From an archaeon (lineage in GTDB: Archaea > Asgardarchaeota > Hermodarchaeia > Hermodarchaeales > Hermodarchaeaceae): a DNA stretch of 11,586 bases. Both the position numbers and the translations under genes were made by a program. The notes beneath the pieces are model-generated. The model ran no database searches and was not told the DNA's origin. It saw only the letters and a program-made list of their open reading frames with translations. The number at the start of each line of letters is the position of its first letter. Within the stretch, counting starts at the first letter, position 1. Shown here in pieces: positions 1 to 6,338 of this stretch. The stretch is taken from contig JABXGU010000428.1 in assembly GCA_016550415.1 (NCBI GenBank), positions 1-11,586 on the forward strand, written 5' to 3'.

Positions 1-509
1 ATCTGGTCCATGAATACTGTGCAATCTGCCTTCTTGTAGGCGATTCTTTCAATTCTTTGAACATAGGGTCTTAGCAAGGGCTGTATCGCTGACACATTAT
101 TTGCCCAAGCCCCACTAGCAAATTGGATAATTCTTGGATGTTGCTTTCTCTTTGCTAAGTAATATGTGACGAGAGGGTCTGGAGTTATAATGATTTCAAA
201 TTTACTCAGATATGAATCAGTTAATGATGCTACTTTTTTACTGAAAAGCATCTGGTCTATGAAAGACAAATAGATGTACTCGAAAATACGACCCAATCTT
301 GAACTTCGAAATGTTGTAAGAAAGAATGTTGGTAGTGGGTTACTAATAGCAAGTGATTTTCGTCTTCGAGGTTTTCGAGCAAGAACTTCTACCTCCCAGC
401 CATGATTGGAAATTGCATAATGCATTATATTGGCGAAGAGGATTTCAACACCACCTCGAATAAATGGATATAGTGACCCAAGAATTAGGCATACTTTACG
501 TCTGGTCAC
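1..509 (-). CDS. GT4-type glycosyltransferase, N-terminal part (cut by window edge)
   Basis: Seen: about 169 codons are open on the minus strand and run off the left edge. The protein begins VTRRKVCLILGSLYPFIRGG, followed by VE; this first beta strand plus glycine-rich loop (GGVE) is typical of GT-B fold glycosyltransferases of the GT4/WaaG-like type, which bind the acceptor in this N-terminal domain. The C-terminal nucleotide-sugar domain with its E-x7-E motif would lie outside the window. The GTG start at 509 is chosen because it precedes the first beta strand, a G-rich SD-like stretch lies six bases upstream, and the next ATG would remove the GGVE loop. One base separates it from the stop of the flippase, so the two are probably translationally coupled. 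Expected role: cytoplasmic sugar transfer to a lipid-linked glycan. Donor and acceptor cannot be told. Confidence 0.8.
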   Translation of the reverse strand, partial: MTRRKVCLILGSLYPFIRGGVEILFANIMHYAISNHGWEVEVLARKPRRRKSLAISNPLPTFFLTTFRSSRLGRIFEYIYLSFIDQMLFSKKVASLTDSYLSKFEIIITPDPLVTYYLAKRKQHPRIIQFASGAWANNVSAIQPLLRPYVQRIERIAYKKADCTVFMDQ

Positions 510-510
510 T

Positions 511-2076
511 TCAGTCCCCCCTATTGGATTTCTTCACAAAAAACCAAATTAGAAAATTGGTTATGGGTGTTGCAAACCTCTTTGGCAAAAGGAGTGAAGC
601 TTTTTTGATTTCATTCTCTGAAATTAGATTTAACAATCGAATTGGTATGAAATAAACTAATGCTGAAACTCCAACAATTAAACCTATTTCAATGATGGGA
701 GAAAATCGAAGCAAATGAATTATTACTGCAGGGATTATCATGCTGCAGGCAATTATTAGGAAGGGCATTACATGGCGAAGATGCAAACTAATTTTTTCTA
801 CACGTTTTATCCATATGGCAAGTAGCATGGTAGAAATCAGTGTATTTGATACGTATCCTATTACCACATAGTATAATCCAAAGGGCATCAATAGGAACAT
901 GAGGAGTCCACTTACAATTGCGGATGAAACTGAAATTACTAGTAAGAGATTAGTTTTGGCTTCAGCGATTAAAACCCTATAGTAGGGTCGATAGAACAGG
1001 AAAAGAACGGGTTGGATCATTAGAATCAAGAAATACCTGTAGGACCAGTAGTAACCTAGTGTGTGAAAGAGGATAAGAAAAAGAGCAGGTGCTATTATCA
1101 TAACGCCAATGATTAATGGGAGAAAAATAAAGAAGGCTACTTTCATTGTCCACCGCATTTCATTTTCAAGCTGTTTAGATCCACCTTCACCCAAGGCTTG
1201 GGTTAAATGTGGTCCAGTGGCTGAATAGTAGCCTAAAGTGAAGGTAACAACATATGTTGTAATACGTACAGCAAATTGATAGAGGCCCAGTTCTGATGGA
1301 AAGCTCTGGAAAATAATGCGAATTAAAACTTCATTGAAAAAGAAGATGAATATGAACGAAATATTTGCTGGTAATGAGAACGAAATCAGAGGTCTTAGTG
1401 GATATATTCGACCTTTCAATGACGAAATTTCTCTAAGGGAAATAAGTAGAATTATCGTTGTAAACACGCTGACTAGAACCCATTTTAGTATTAACGCGGT
1501 TATGCCAAGCCCATAGATGATTAAAAGGATGACAGCCACTTGTGCGAGAGTGTTTGCAAAAAATTGGGCTATTCCCAGTTTTCTAAATTCTTGAAGTCCA
1601 CTTGAAGCACTTGTCATGAATAATGAGATATTAGTTACAACTATGGCAAGTGTAAATACCAAAATATCAAGTAGATTAAACTGCCCCCCAAGTCCAAGCA
1701 CATAAGTGAATACAAAAGATGTTACGATGAAAGTAACTATTGCAGTAATGGGCACTAGAATAAGAGTTAGAACTAAATTTGTTTTAAGAAGTCTATTCAA
1801 ATTCTCTTCGTTTTCTTCACCCTTGGAAATAGCTAGATATCGACCGATAGCTGTGTATAATTGTAGGGGTATAAGCGTCACTAGAATGGAATTCATCATT
1901 GTGAACCATGAGAAAATGCTGTAACTTTCTGTCGTAATGTATCGTGTGATTAGCACACTAATCCAAAAGCCAAGAACTAAGGATGCAACGGGGCTAAGGC
2001 TCAGAAAGATGCTACCGCGAAGTACATGCCCTTTCTTATCTGACATTTTTTTTCTCGGGTTAGTGCTAGTCATCAT
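511..2076 (-). CDS. Polysaccharide/lipid-linked oligosaccharide flippase (Wzx/MVF-like)
   Basis: A 521-residue, strongly hydrophobic protein with about 12-14 membrane segments, e.g. near residues 22-44, 52-74, 99-127, 136-155, 170-192, 194-213, 312-340, 346-366, 375-398, 401-422, 436-456 and 460-480. Basic and acidic loops (84-98, 214-227, 296-309, 423-434) separate the bundles. Length, segment number and the N-terminal pattern of a short basic tail followed by GSIF...GFWISVLITRYI fit the MATE-like MVF/Wzx superfamily that moves lipid-linked sugars across the membrane. GGTGG at 2080-2084 lies three bases before ATG 2076 and six before the adjacent ATG 2073, so the second ATG (520 residues) may be the one used. 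ATG 2046 (MSDKKGH) lacks an SD. It is followed after one base by a glycosyltransferase, which supports a surface glycan role. The substrate is unknown. Confidence 0.85.
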   Translation of the reverse strand: MMTSTNPRKKMSDKKGHVLRGSIFLSLSPVASLVLGFWISVLITRYITTESYSIFSWFTMMNSILVTLIPLQLYTAIGRYLAISKGEENEENLNRLLKTNLVLTLILVPITAIVTFIVTSFVFTYVLGLGGQFNLLDILVFTLAIVVTNISLFMTSASSGLQEFRKLGIAQFFANTLAQVAVILLIIYGLGITALILKWVLVSVFTTIILLISLREISSLKGRIYPLRPLISFSLPANISFIFIFFFNEVLIRIIFQSFPSELGLYQFAVRITTYVVTFTLGYYSATGPHLTQALGEGGSKQLENEMRWTMKVAFFIFLPLIIGVMIIAPALFLILFHTLGYYWSYRYFLILMIQPVLFLFYRPYYRVLIAEAKTNLLLVISVSSAIVSGLLMFLLMPFGLYYVVIGYVSNTLISTMLLAIWIKRVEKISLHLRHVMPFLIIACSMIIPAVIIHLLRFSPIIEIGLIVGVSALVYFIPIRLLNLISENEIKKASLLLPKRFATPITNFLIWFFVKKSNRGD

Positions 2077-2118
2077 TATCCACCAGTTTTGCTTAGAGAA
2101 AGGGCAAGCAAGTTGAAG

Positions 2119-2130
2119 TAATAATATAGT
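2119..2130 (-). promoter_or_regulatory. Putative archaeal TATA box for the flippase-glycosyltransferase operon
   Basis: Read on the minus strand the sequence is ACTATATTATTA, centred about 49 bases before ATG 2076. Archaeal box A lies about 26 bases before the transcription start, so the leader would be roughly 23 nucleotides and would keep the GGTGG ribosome site. The assignment rests on sequence and distance only. Confidence 0.35.
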
Positions 2131-2166
2131 GTATTTGTTTTTTTCAATAGATGAGGAGAAAACATT

Positions 2167-2331
2167 TCATTTTATAAGATTGATGGAAGCAAGCCTGAGT
2201 CTGCTAGGATTGCCTTCAATTGAAATATTTGTCCAAAGAAAGTGTGAAGTGCCCACATATCCTTTATTCGGTAGTAGATATTCTAAGCTAGCATTTTCAT
2301 TTTTCAATATTTTTGAAGTGCCCTTTGCCAT
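2167..2331 (-). CDS. Possible small protein of 54 residues, unrecognised (or a gene remnant)
   Basis: The 290 bases between the flippase start and the CxxC gene stop contain this minus-strand ORF. It runs from ATG 2331 to TGA 2167, begins MAKGTSKILKNENASLEYLL and ends SINLIK. It has a mixed, soluble-looking composition with charged and polar residues, no signal peptide and no recognised motif. It lies 35 bases downstream of the CxxC protein and on the same strand, so it could be the last gene of that operon. No clear SD precedes it. The opposite strand carries an F- and L-rich 69-codon frame over the same bases, which looks like its shadow. It could be a true small gene, a decayed fragment or chance. 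Confidence 0.25.
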   Translation of the reverse strand: MAKGTSKILKNENASLEYLLPNKGYVGTSHFLWTNISIEGNPSRLRLASINLIK

Positions 2332-2366
2332 TCTTTGACGAGATTTTCAGTTGTGCTTTCTAATTG

Positions 2367-2657
2367 TTATCGTGCACATCTAGGCTGTTGATATGTGACG
2401 CGATAGCGGACTTTGAATGTCACCTCATCTTCTTGTTCGAAATCGATGACAGAGAGGCTGATGGGCGATGCAGAGTCTAGTTCGAAGATGAGGTCTTCAA
2501 AATAGTCAAGAACTCCGCAGGTCCTACAGAAAGCACCCATGAATCGAACATGCAATTCGTTTCTATCGAATATTATGAGTTCTGCATGAGCCTCAGGGCT
2601 TCTTAGTTGGTTAAATCTTGAAATTGCTCGCTGTATTGCATCTGGTGGTTCAGACAT
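2367..2657 (-). CDS. Small conserved-looking CxxC protein, 96 residues, function unknown
   Basis: The protein begins with a short helix-prone stretch (residues 5-18), followed by beta-type segments AELIIF and ELHVRFMG. It then has a CRTCG motif (Cys44, Cys47) leading straight into a predicted acidic helix (DYFEDLIFEL), and ends in two more strand-like stretches with a third cysteine at 94. The order beta-beta-CxxC-helix recalls the C-terminal domain of NifU-like Fe-S scaffolds, but NifU normally has CxxCP and the similarity is too faint to name it. The pair could bind a metal or Fe-S cluster, or act as a redox dithiol. ATG 2657 has a weak GAGAAG site just upstream. It follows the MBL hydrolase by 62 bases on the same strand, so co-transcription is likely. 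No membrane segment or signal peptide is visible. Confidence 0.7.
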   Translation of the reverse strand: MSEPPDAIQRAISRFNQLRSPEAHAELIIFDRNELHVRFMGAFCRTCGVLDYFEDLIFELDSASPISLSVIDFEQEDEVTFKVRYRVTYQQPRCAR

Positions 2658-2719
2658 AATCTTCTCGCTGTTTCAGGAGTCTTTGAAGCTTACGCATTTC
2701 CCTGAAGCTAGTATCACGT

Positions 2720-3634
2720 CTATTGCTTCAACTCTGGGAAAAGACTTTGAGCAAAACCTAACGCCATCACTTGGATAAAGGTTGGTCTAGCTTCGGGCGG
2801 AAAAACCTCTACCTCATCAAGGAATCGTTTTCGTATTGCGCTCATAATTCCGGATTGGGAGTGTTCCTCTCGCCAAGCCTTCTCAATAGTATCTCGCCAA
2901 GCATCCAAAGTACTGAGTGCGCGATTTAGCACTGATTGGACATCGGAGCCTGTTACTGCACCAAAATGGCTGAATATCAGATTGGATGGATCACAACTCT
3001 GGAGTTTTTCCAAGGACACACGATAAGCAGAAAATTTGAAGCTAGGTGGAAAAGATGTAGGCGAAACTCTGTGATGAACAGGACCAAAAAGGCCTGCAGC
3101 ATCACCCGTGTATAAGGTTCCCGATTGACGCTCATAATATGCAAGGTGGTCAGAAGTATGCCCCGGAGTGCCAATGGCTTCTATCTCAATGCCAGCACCA
3201 AGATTAAGAACATCGCCATCTTGGAGCTCCAATGTTGGAGCATTTTGAGGGAGTGGCTGAATATCTTCAGCATGGTTTCCAAAGAGTTGCCTTGCTCCAA
3301 CATTCAAATTTTCCGGATTATGCAGAGTTGCTAGAGCATACTTATGTCCTGCAACAATTGCGTTAGGCAGTTTAGCGGCTAGAGGTGTGGCACCTCCACA
3401 GTGGTCACCATGGCGATGAGTTACACATACATATCTGACTTTATCTCGGGAAATTCTATGTTTATCCAGTTCGGAAAGGATTCGAGTTGAACAACTAGAA
3501 TTTCCTGTTTCTATGATAGCTGTTTCCTTTCCCTGCACGATAAGTGCCCCAGTAGTTCGGGCACTCTTCCATCCATTGATGTCAATCAATTCTATTTTAT
3601 CTGATAGTCGCTTGGCTTCAGTGATAATCGGCAT
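2720..3634 (-). CDS. Metallo-beta-lactamase-fold hydrolase, 304 residues
   Basis: All metal-site motifs of the MBL superfamily are present in order: THRHGDHCGG (His73, His75, Asp77, His78), GTPGHTSDH (His159), YTGDAAG (Asp178) and SHFGAV (His223). This predicts a binuclear zinc (or Fe/Mn) hydrolase. The usual DTG turn at the end of the first sheet is ETG (Glu42). The C-terminal 80 residues, helix-rich and including a long basic-acidic stretch (residues 235-275), form an extra domain seen in many glyoxalase II-like or thioesterase-like archaeal members. The substrate cannot be read from sequence: thioester, lactone and phosphodiester hydrolysis are all possible. No signal peptide, so cytoplasmic. 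ATG 3634 is the only start that keeps the N-terminal strand; a weak GCTGGT lies upstream. It heads a minus-strand unit with the CxxC protein and diverges from another MBL gene. Confidence 0.85.
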   Translation of the reverse strand: MPIITEAKRLSDKIELIDINGWKSARTTGALIVQGKETAIIETGNSSCSTRILSELDKHRISRDKVRYVCVTHRHGDHCGGATPLAAKLPNAIVAGHKYALATLHNPENLNVGARQLFGNHAEDIQPLPQNAPTLELQDGDVLNLGAGIEIEAIGTPGHTSDHLAYYERQSGTLYTGDAAGLFGPVHHRVSPTSFPPSFKFSAYRVSLEKLQSCDPSNLIFSHFGAVTGSDVQSVLNRALSTLDAWRDTIEKAWREEHSQSGIMSAIRKRFLDEVEVFPPEARPTFIQVMALGFAQSLFPELKQ

Positions 3635-3697
3635 TTTAAACCAGCTTGATATCTTTTGTCAATTCCTTCAATTACGCTATTAGAAAAGACTTTTTCC

Positions 3698-3720
3698 ATC
3701 TAGTTTCATTGGCACTAGAT
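3698..3720. promoter_or_regulatory. Palindrome ATCTAG-N11-CTAGAT in the divergent MBL promoter region
   Basis: A perfect 6+6 inverted repeat with 17 bases between half-site centres lies near the middle of the 125 bases separating two divergent MBL genes. Spacing and position fit an operator for a dimeric winged-helix repressor acting on both promoters. No clear TATA box could be placed for either gene, and a 6-bp palindrome can occur by chance. Confidence 0.3.
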
Positions 3721-3759
3721 AACTTCTTACAGAGAATTTCATTATGCCGAGTGAGTGTG

Positions 3760-4449
3760 ATGGAACAAGAGCCAATACGGATCACCCGTAATAGCTATTG
3801 TGTTGGTGGTCCTAACTTTACAGATTCTGGTGATTGCCTCATTTACCTCGTGAATGCAGGTGGTCCACTCGTCCTAATTGATGCAGGTCTTGGTAGAAGC
3901 GTCGACCAGATATTTCGTAACATTCAACGAGTGAAATGTAAACCTGAAAATATTGCTCTACTAGTGTTGACGCACGAACACATCGATCATGCTGGTGGAG
4001 CCGCAGAAATACAGTCTCGGCTAAAATGCCAAGTAGCTGCTCATCAGGCAGCAGTCCCTACTATAACTAAGGGCGATTCAGAAGTTAGTGCTGCAAAGTA
4101 TTATGGAACTTCGTTGACACCTTGCCCTGTTGATATTTCACTCGAGGGGGATGCTGGGATTATCCCCGTTGGCAGCAGCAAACTACATTTTGTGTACACT
4201 CCTGGTCATACGAGGGGAAGTATGGTCTTGTATTTTGATGATGGGGAAAGGCGGGTGCTCTTTGGTCAAGACTTACATGGTCCATTCAGCCCTGAATGGG
4301 GTAGTGACCTTGATCAATGGCGGACTTCAATGCAATTGGTACTTGCCCTAGAAGCTGACATCCTCTGTGAAGGACATTATGGGATTTATCGAGGAAAATC
4401 TGCTGTTCGTCAGTTCATTTTTGGACTCTTGGAACAACAAAGTGGGTAA
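3760..4449 (+). CDS. Metallo-beta-lactamase-fold hydrolase, 229 residues
   Basis: Motifs counted from ATG 3760: LIDAG strand end (near residue 40), THEHIDHAGG (His72, His74, Asp76, His77), TPGHTRGS (His150), GQDLHGP (Asp171) and EGHYG (His206). This is a complete binuclear metal site of the MBL superfamily, with a compact glyoxalase II-like length. The reading frame is open back to 3646, but the extra 38 residues look like translated promoter DNA, whereas MEQEPIRITRNSYCVGGP matches the first strand of the fold. GTG codons at 3751 and 3757 are in frame, so a start a few codons earlier is possible. It differs clearly from the neighbouring divergent MBL protein (no C-terminal helical extension), so the two are not a recent duplication. 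The substrate is unknown; it is predicted cytoplasmic. Confidence 0.85.
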   Translation: MEQEPIRITRNSYCVGGPNFTDSGDCLIYLVNAGGPLVLIDAGLGRSVDQIFRNIQRVKCKPENIALLVLTHEHIDHAGGAAEIQSRLKCQVAAHQAAVPTITKGDSEVSAAKYYGTSLTPCPVDISLEGDAGIIPVGSSKLHFVYTPGHTRGSMVLYFDDGERRVLFGQDLHGPFSPEWGSDLDQWRTSMQLVLALEADILCEGHYGIYRGKSAVRQFIFGLLEQQSG

Positions 4450-4502
4450 GCAAAAAAGGTGCAGATTGAGCTGTGTTTCTCTAGCTTCACTACATTAATA
4501 TG

Positions 4503-4524
4503 TATCATTGATGATATAGATTTA
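4503..4524 (+). promoter_or_regulatory. Putative promoter of the double retropepsin gene with overlapping palindrome
   Basis: GATATAGATTTA (4513-4524) resembles an archaeal box A about 45 bases before ATG 4565, giving a leader of about 20 nucleotides. A perfect palindrome TATCAT-TG-ATGATA (4503-4516) overlaps its upstream side, where a TFB recognition element or a repressor site would lie. The sequence evidence is suggestive only. Confidence 0.3.
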
Positions 4525-4564
4525 ATGCAAATTCATCAACAAATACTCTACGAAGTGAAGAAAA

Positions 4565-5428
4565 ATGAAGATGAAATTAGGAAAGGATTCTGGTCATATT
4601 CACCTTCCTGTTTTTGTGAATGAGGCAGGTCCCTTTGATTTTACATTGGATACAGGAGCCGGAATGACGGTGATATCTAAAGCACTTGCAGACCAACTCG
4701 GCGTCGAAACATATGAGGGTGCTAAAGTAAAGGCAGCTGGTGTGGGGGGAACTCCAATTCCAGTTAGATCAGCAAAGGTAAAGAGTATAAGCCTAGGAAC
4801 AGAAATCTTCCGGGATAAAGAAGTCGTCGTCATTAATCGTGGTCCAATTGCAGGATCCGGATGCTTCACTCCTGGAATCATTGGTCACGACGTTTTGAAA
4901 GACTATATCATCCTGATCGATTATCGTTCTTTAACGGTCATATTCGAAAAACACCCAATTCCCAAAATTCTAGACAAAAGGAAGGAAATCAACTGGATTC
5001 CTTTTCAGTACGTTCCAGATACACACTTGATGAAGGTTCCCGTTTGCATTAATGGAGAAGGTCCCTTTGAATTGATTCTTGATACAGGGGCTTCAGGAAC
5101 GGTTATCACTCCATCAATAGCGAATGAGTTAGGATTTGTCAATGACTCGGCACAGAATAGTGGACAACAAACTGCTGTACACGCGAAAGGGTGCGACGAA
5201 GGCGTGTGCATTGGACCCGCTGGTGTAGCAACAGGATATGGCGCGGTGGCGAAGACTCTCTCTGTTGGAACAGCCACACAGAAGAACATGCAACTTGGTG
5301 TAATTGATCTAAAAGTGGTTTCCCCGAAGGGTGAAAAAATAGATTATGGGGTGCTTGGGTATCCTTTCTTGAAGAATTATACTCTGGTTATAGATTATCC
5401 AAACAATCGGTTTGCATTGGTTAATTAA
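4565..5428 (+). CDS. Tandem retropepsin-like aspartyl protease, two domains, 287 residues
   Basis: Two copies of a retroviral-type aspartyl protease fold lie head to tail. Copy 1 (about residues 10-128) has GPFDFTLDTGAGMTVIS with catalytic Asp29 and the closing motif GIIGHDVLKDY (104-114). Copy 2 (about 155-285) has GPFELILDTGASGTVIT with Asp173 and GVLGYPFLKNY (262-272). Retropepsins normally dimerise to bring two DTG motifs together, as pepsin does within one chain; here one chain carries both, so it may fold as an intramolecular pseudo-dimer. The duplication is visible in DNA: AGGTCCCTTTGA occurs at 4627 and 5059, exactly 144 codons apart. Copy 2 has about 14 more residues between the motifs, including a Cys210/Cys215 pair. 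There is no signal peptide or membrane segment, so it is probably cytoplasmic. ATG 4565 follows GAAGTGAAG; ATG 4571 is possible. Substrates are unknown. Confidence 0.85.
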   Translation: MKMKLGKDSGHIHLPVFVNEAGPFDFTLDTGAGMTVISKALADQLGVETYEGAKVKAAGVGGTPIPVRSAKVKSISLGTEIFRDKEVVVINRGPIAGSGCFTPGIIGHDVLKDYIILIDYRSLTVIFEKHPIPKILDKRKEINWIPFQYVPDTHLMKVPVCINGEGPFELILDTGASGTVITPSIANELGFVNDSAQNSGQQTAVHAKGCDEGVCIGPAGVATGYGAVAKTLSVGTATQKNMQLGVIDLKVVSPKGEKIDYGVLGYPFLKNYTLVIDYPNNRFALVN

Positions 5429-5460
5429 ATGGTCAAGCAGGCACTCAGGGCATCTGTCTA

Positions 5461-5489
5461 AAATCTATATCACAGAAGATATATTATTA
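5461..5489. other. Intergenic segment: inverted copy of an upstream 12-mer, then a TATA-like box
   Basis: 5461-5472 is the exact reverse complement of 4512-4523 (TGATATAGATTT), so the pair brackets the double retropepsin gene. Right after it, AGATATATTATTA-like sequence (about 5477-5489) resembles a plus-strand box A that could drive the winged-helix regulator through a leader of roughly 75-125 nucleotides. Nothing else was seen between 5429 and 5533. Confidence 0.25.
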
Positions 5490-5533
5490 GGCTCATCTGA
5501 CACCTACTCTCAATAACCTCAACTAAAAGCCAC

Positions 5534-5557
5534 TTGGCAGTACAAATTCGCTGCCAA
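5534..5557. promoter_or_regulatory. Palindromic operator candidate TTGGCAG-N10-CTGCCAA
   Basis: A perfect 7+7 inverted repeat with half-sites 17 bases centre to centre lies 15 bases before the AGAGGT ribosome site ahead of the winged-helix regulator. That geometry suits a dimeric HTH protein, and the position suggests autoregulation: the site would overlap or lie just downstream of the core promoter. It is followed by AATAATCTGG rather than a T run, so it does not look like a terminator for the upstream gene. Confidence 0.45.
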
Positions 5558-5636
5558 ATAATCTGGTCCAAAGAGGTGAAATCCTATTCCTCCCATTCAA
5601 GCGCGTGAAAGAATCCGAGCTGCCCCTTTATCAAAA

Positions 5637-6287
5637 ATGCAAGACATCATTCGTGTCATTAGCCAAGACTCCTCTCTTCTCATATACTCCTACTTGCAAT
5701 TATTCGGGAAAACAACCCCCTCTGAACTCAGAGAAAAAACCGAACTTGCCCACGCTAGCGTATTCAGGAGTTTAGCCCTGATGACCAAGCTAGGTATTAT
5801 CACTAAAGAGGAAGATCCGACTGTCACGGACCGGCGATTCCGGACACACTATTACATCAAGCAGACTCTCGGTGAACTGCTGGAGAATGCTACATCTGAG
5901 GGATTATTGCAATACGCACAAGAAAAAAAGGAATCACAAATCGTAACCAACTGGGTTCAAACCTGGGAAACAGTTCCTCTTCAACTTAACCAACTCACAA
6001 CACGGCTCATGCTCTCCATGCGCCATACAACAGAAACTCCAACTCAGGATACTTGTCTAAGAGTTGCCAAAATAATTGGTTTTCATGTAGCCGAAGAAGG
6101 ACAATTCGAAGGACTTGATACTCGAATCAAAGAATACATAAGCGATCTTGGGGCGCATCTTTCAAAGGTACGGAGAAACTGGAAAGAACCACTCAAGCGA
6201 CCAATAGCCATCGCTATAAGCGTGATTTCACTAAATCCCGAAGAGGAATGTGACGCCACTTGTCATTTTGGACCAGTAAAGGAGTAG
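5637..6287 (+). CDS. Winged-helix transcriptional regulator with C-terminal Cys/His tail
   Basis: From ATG 5637 the protein has 216 residues. Residues 12-60 form a winged-helix DNA-binding domain: helix SLLIYSYLQLFG, then TTPSELREKTELAHASVFRS as helix-turn-helix, then LALMTKLGIITKEED leading into the wing (TDRRFRTHYYI), as in ArsR/TrmB-type archaeal regulators. Residues 78-130 are helical and probably dimerise. The C-terminal part (140-200) is a likely effector or dimer domain ending in ECDATCHF (Cys205, Cys209, His210), a possible metal or redox site. ATG 5637 has no SD. The frame is open upstream to 5580, and AGAGGT at 5572-5577 lies eight bases before an in-frame ATT at 5586, so a 233-residue form starting at ATT is a serious alternative. 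A palindrome lies upstream. It converges on the thiolase, so control of the acyl-CoA genes is conceivable but unproven. Confidence 0.8.
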   Translation: MQDIIRVISQDSSLLIYSYLQLFGKTTPSELREKTELAHASVFRSLALMTKLGIITKEEDPTVTDRRFRTHYYIKQTLGELLENATSEGLLQYAQEKKESQIVTNWVQTWETVPLQLNQLTTRLMLSMRHTTETPTQDTCLRVAKIIGFHVAEEGQFEGLDTRIKEYISDLGAHLSKVRRNWKEPLKRPIAIAISVISLNPEEECDATCHFGPVKE

Positions 6288-6295
6288 ACCTATTA

Positions 6296-6327
6296 CTACA
6301 GCGATATTCAGAATATAATGATTGTAG
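6296..6327. terminator. AT-rich hairpin between convergent genes, possible terminator
   Basis: CTACA (6296-6300) and TGTAG (6323-6327) flank a perfect inner palindrome ATATTC-A-GAATAT (6304-6316). On the plus strand it is followed by a T-rich stretch (6329-6352), which is the kind of signal archaeal RNA polymerase stops at. It lies in the 51-base gap between the regulator and the convergent thiolase gene. The inner loop of one base means it may act as DNA rather than as an RNA hairpin. Confidence 0.35.
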
Positions 6328-6338
6328 CGTTATTTGGA

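Noticed and set aside
464..655. Plus-strand ORF of 63 codons across the flippase/glycosyltransferase junction
   Set aside because: It lies opposite two well-supported minus-strand genes and its protein has no recognisable feature.
2129..2338. Plus-strand ORF of 69 codons, GTG start
   Set aside because: F- and L-rich, with no SD at its start; it is opposite a more protein-like minus-strand frame and looks like a shadow.
2650..2697. Minus-strand 15-residue ORF (MRKLQRLLKQREDYV) overlapping the CxxC gene start
   Set aside because: Too short to support as a gene and without a clear SD; kept only as a possible leader peptide.
3646..3759. N-terminal extension of 38 residues on the second MBL protein
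   Set aside because: The extension overlaps the divergent promoter region, has no SD, and the fold begins at the residues after ATG 3760.
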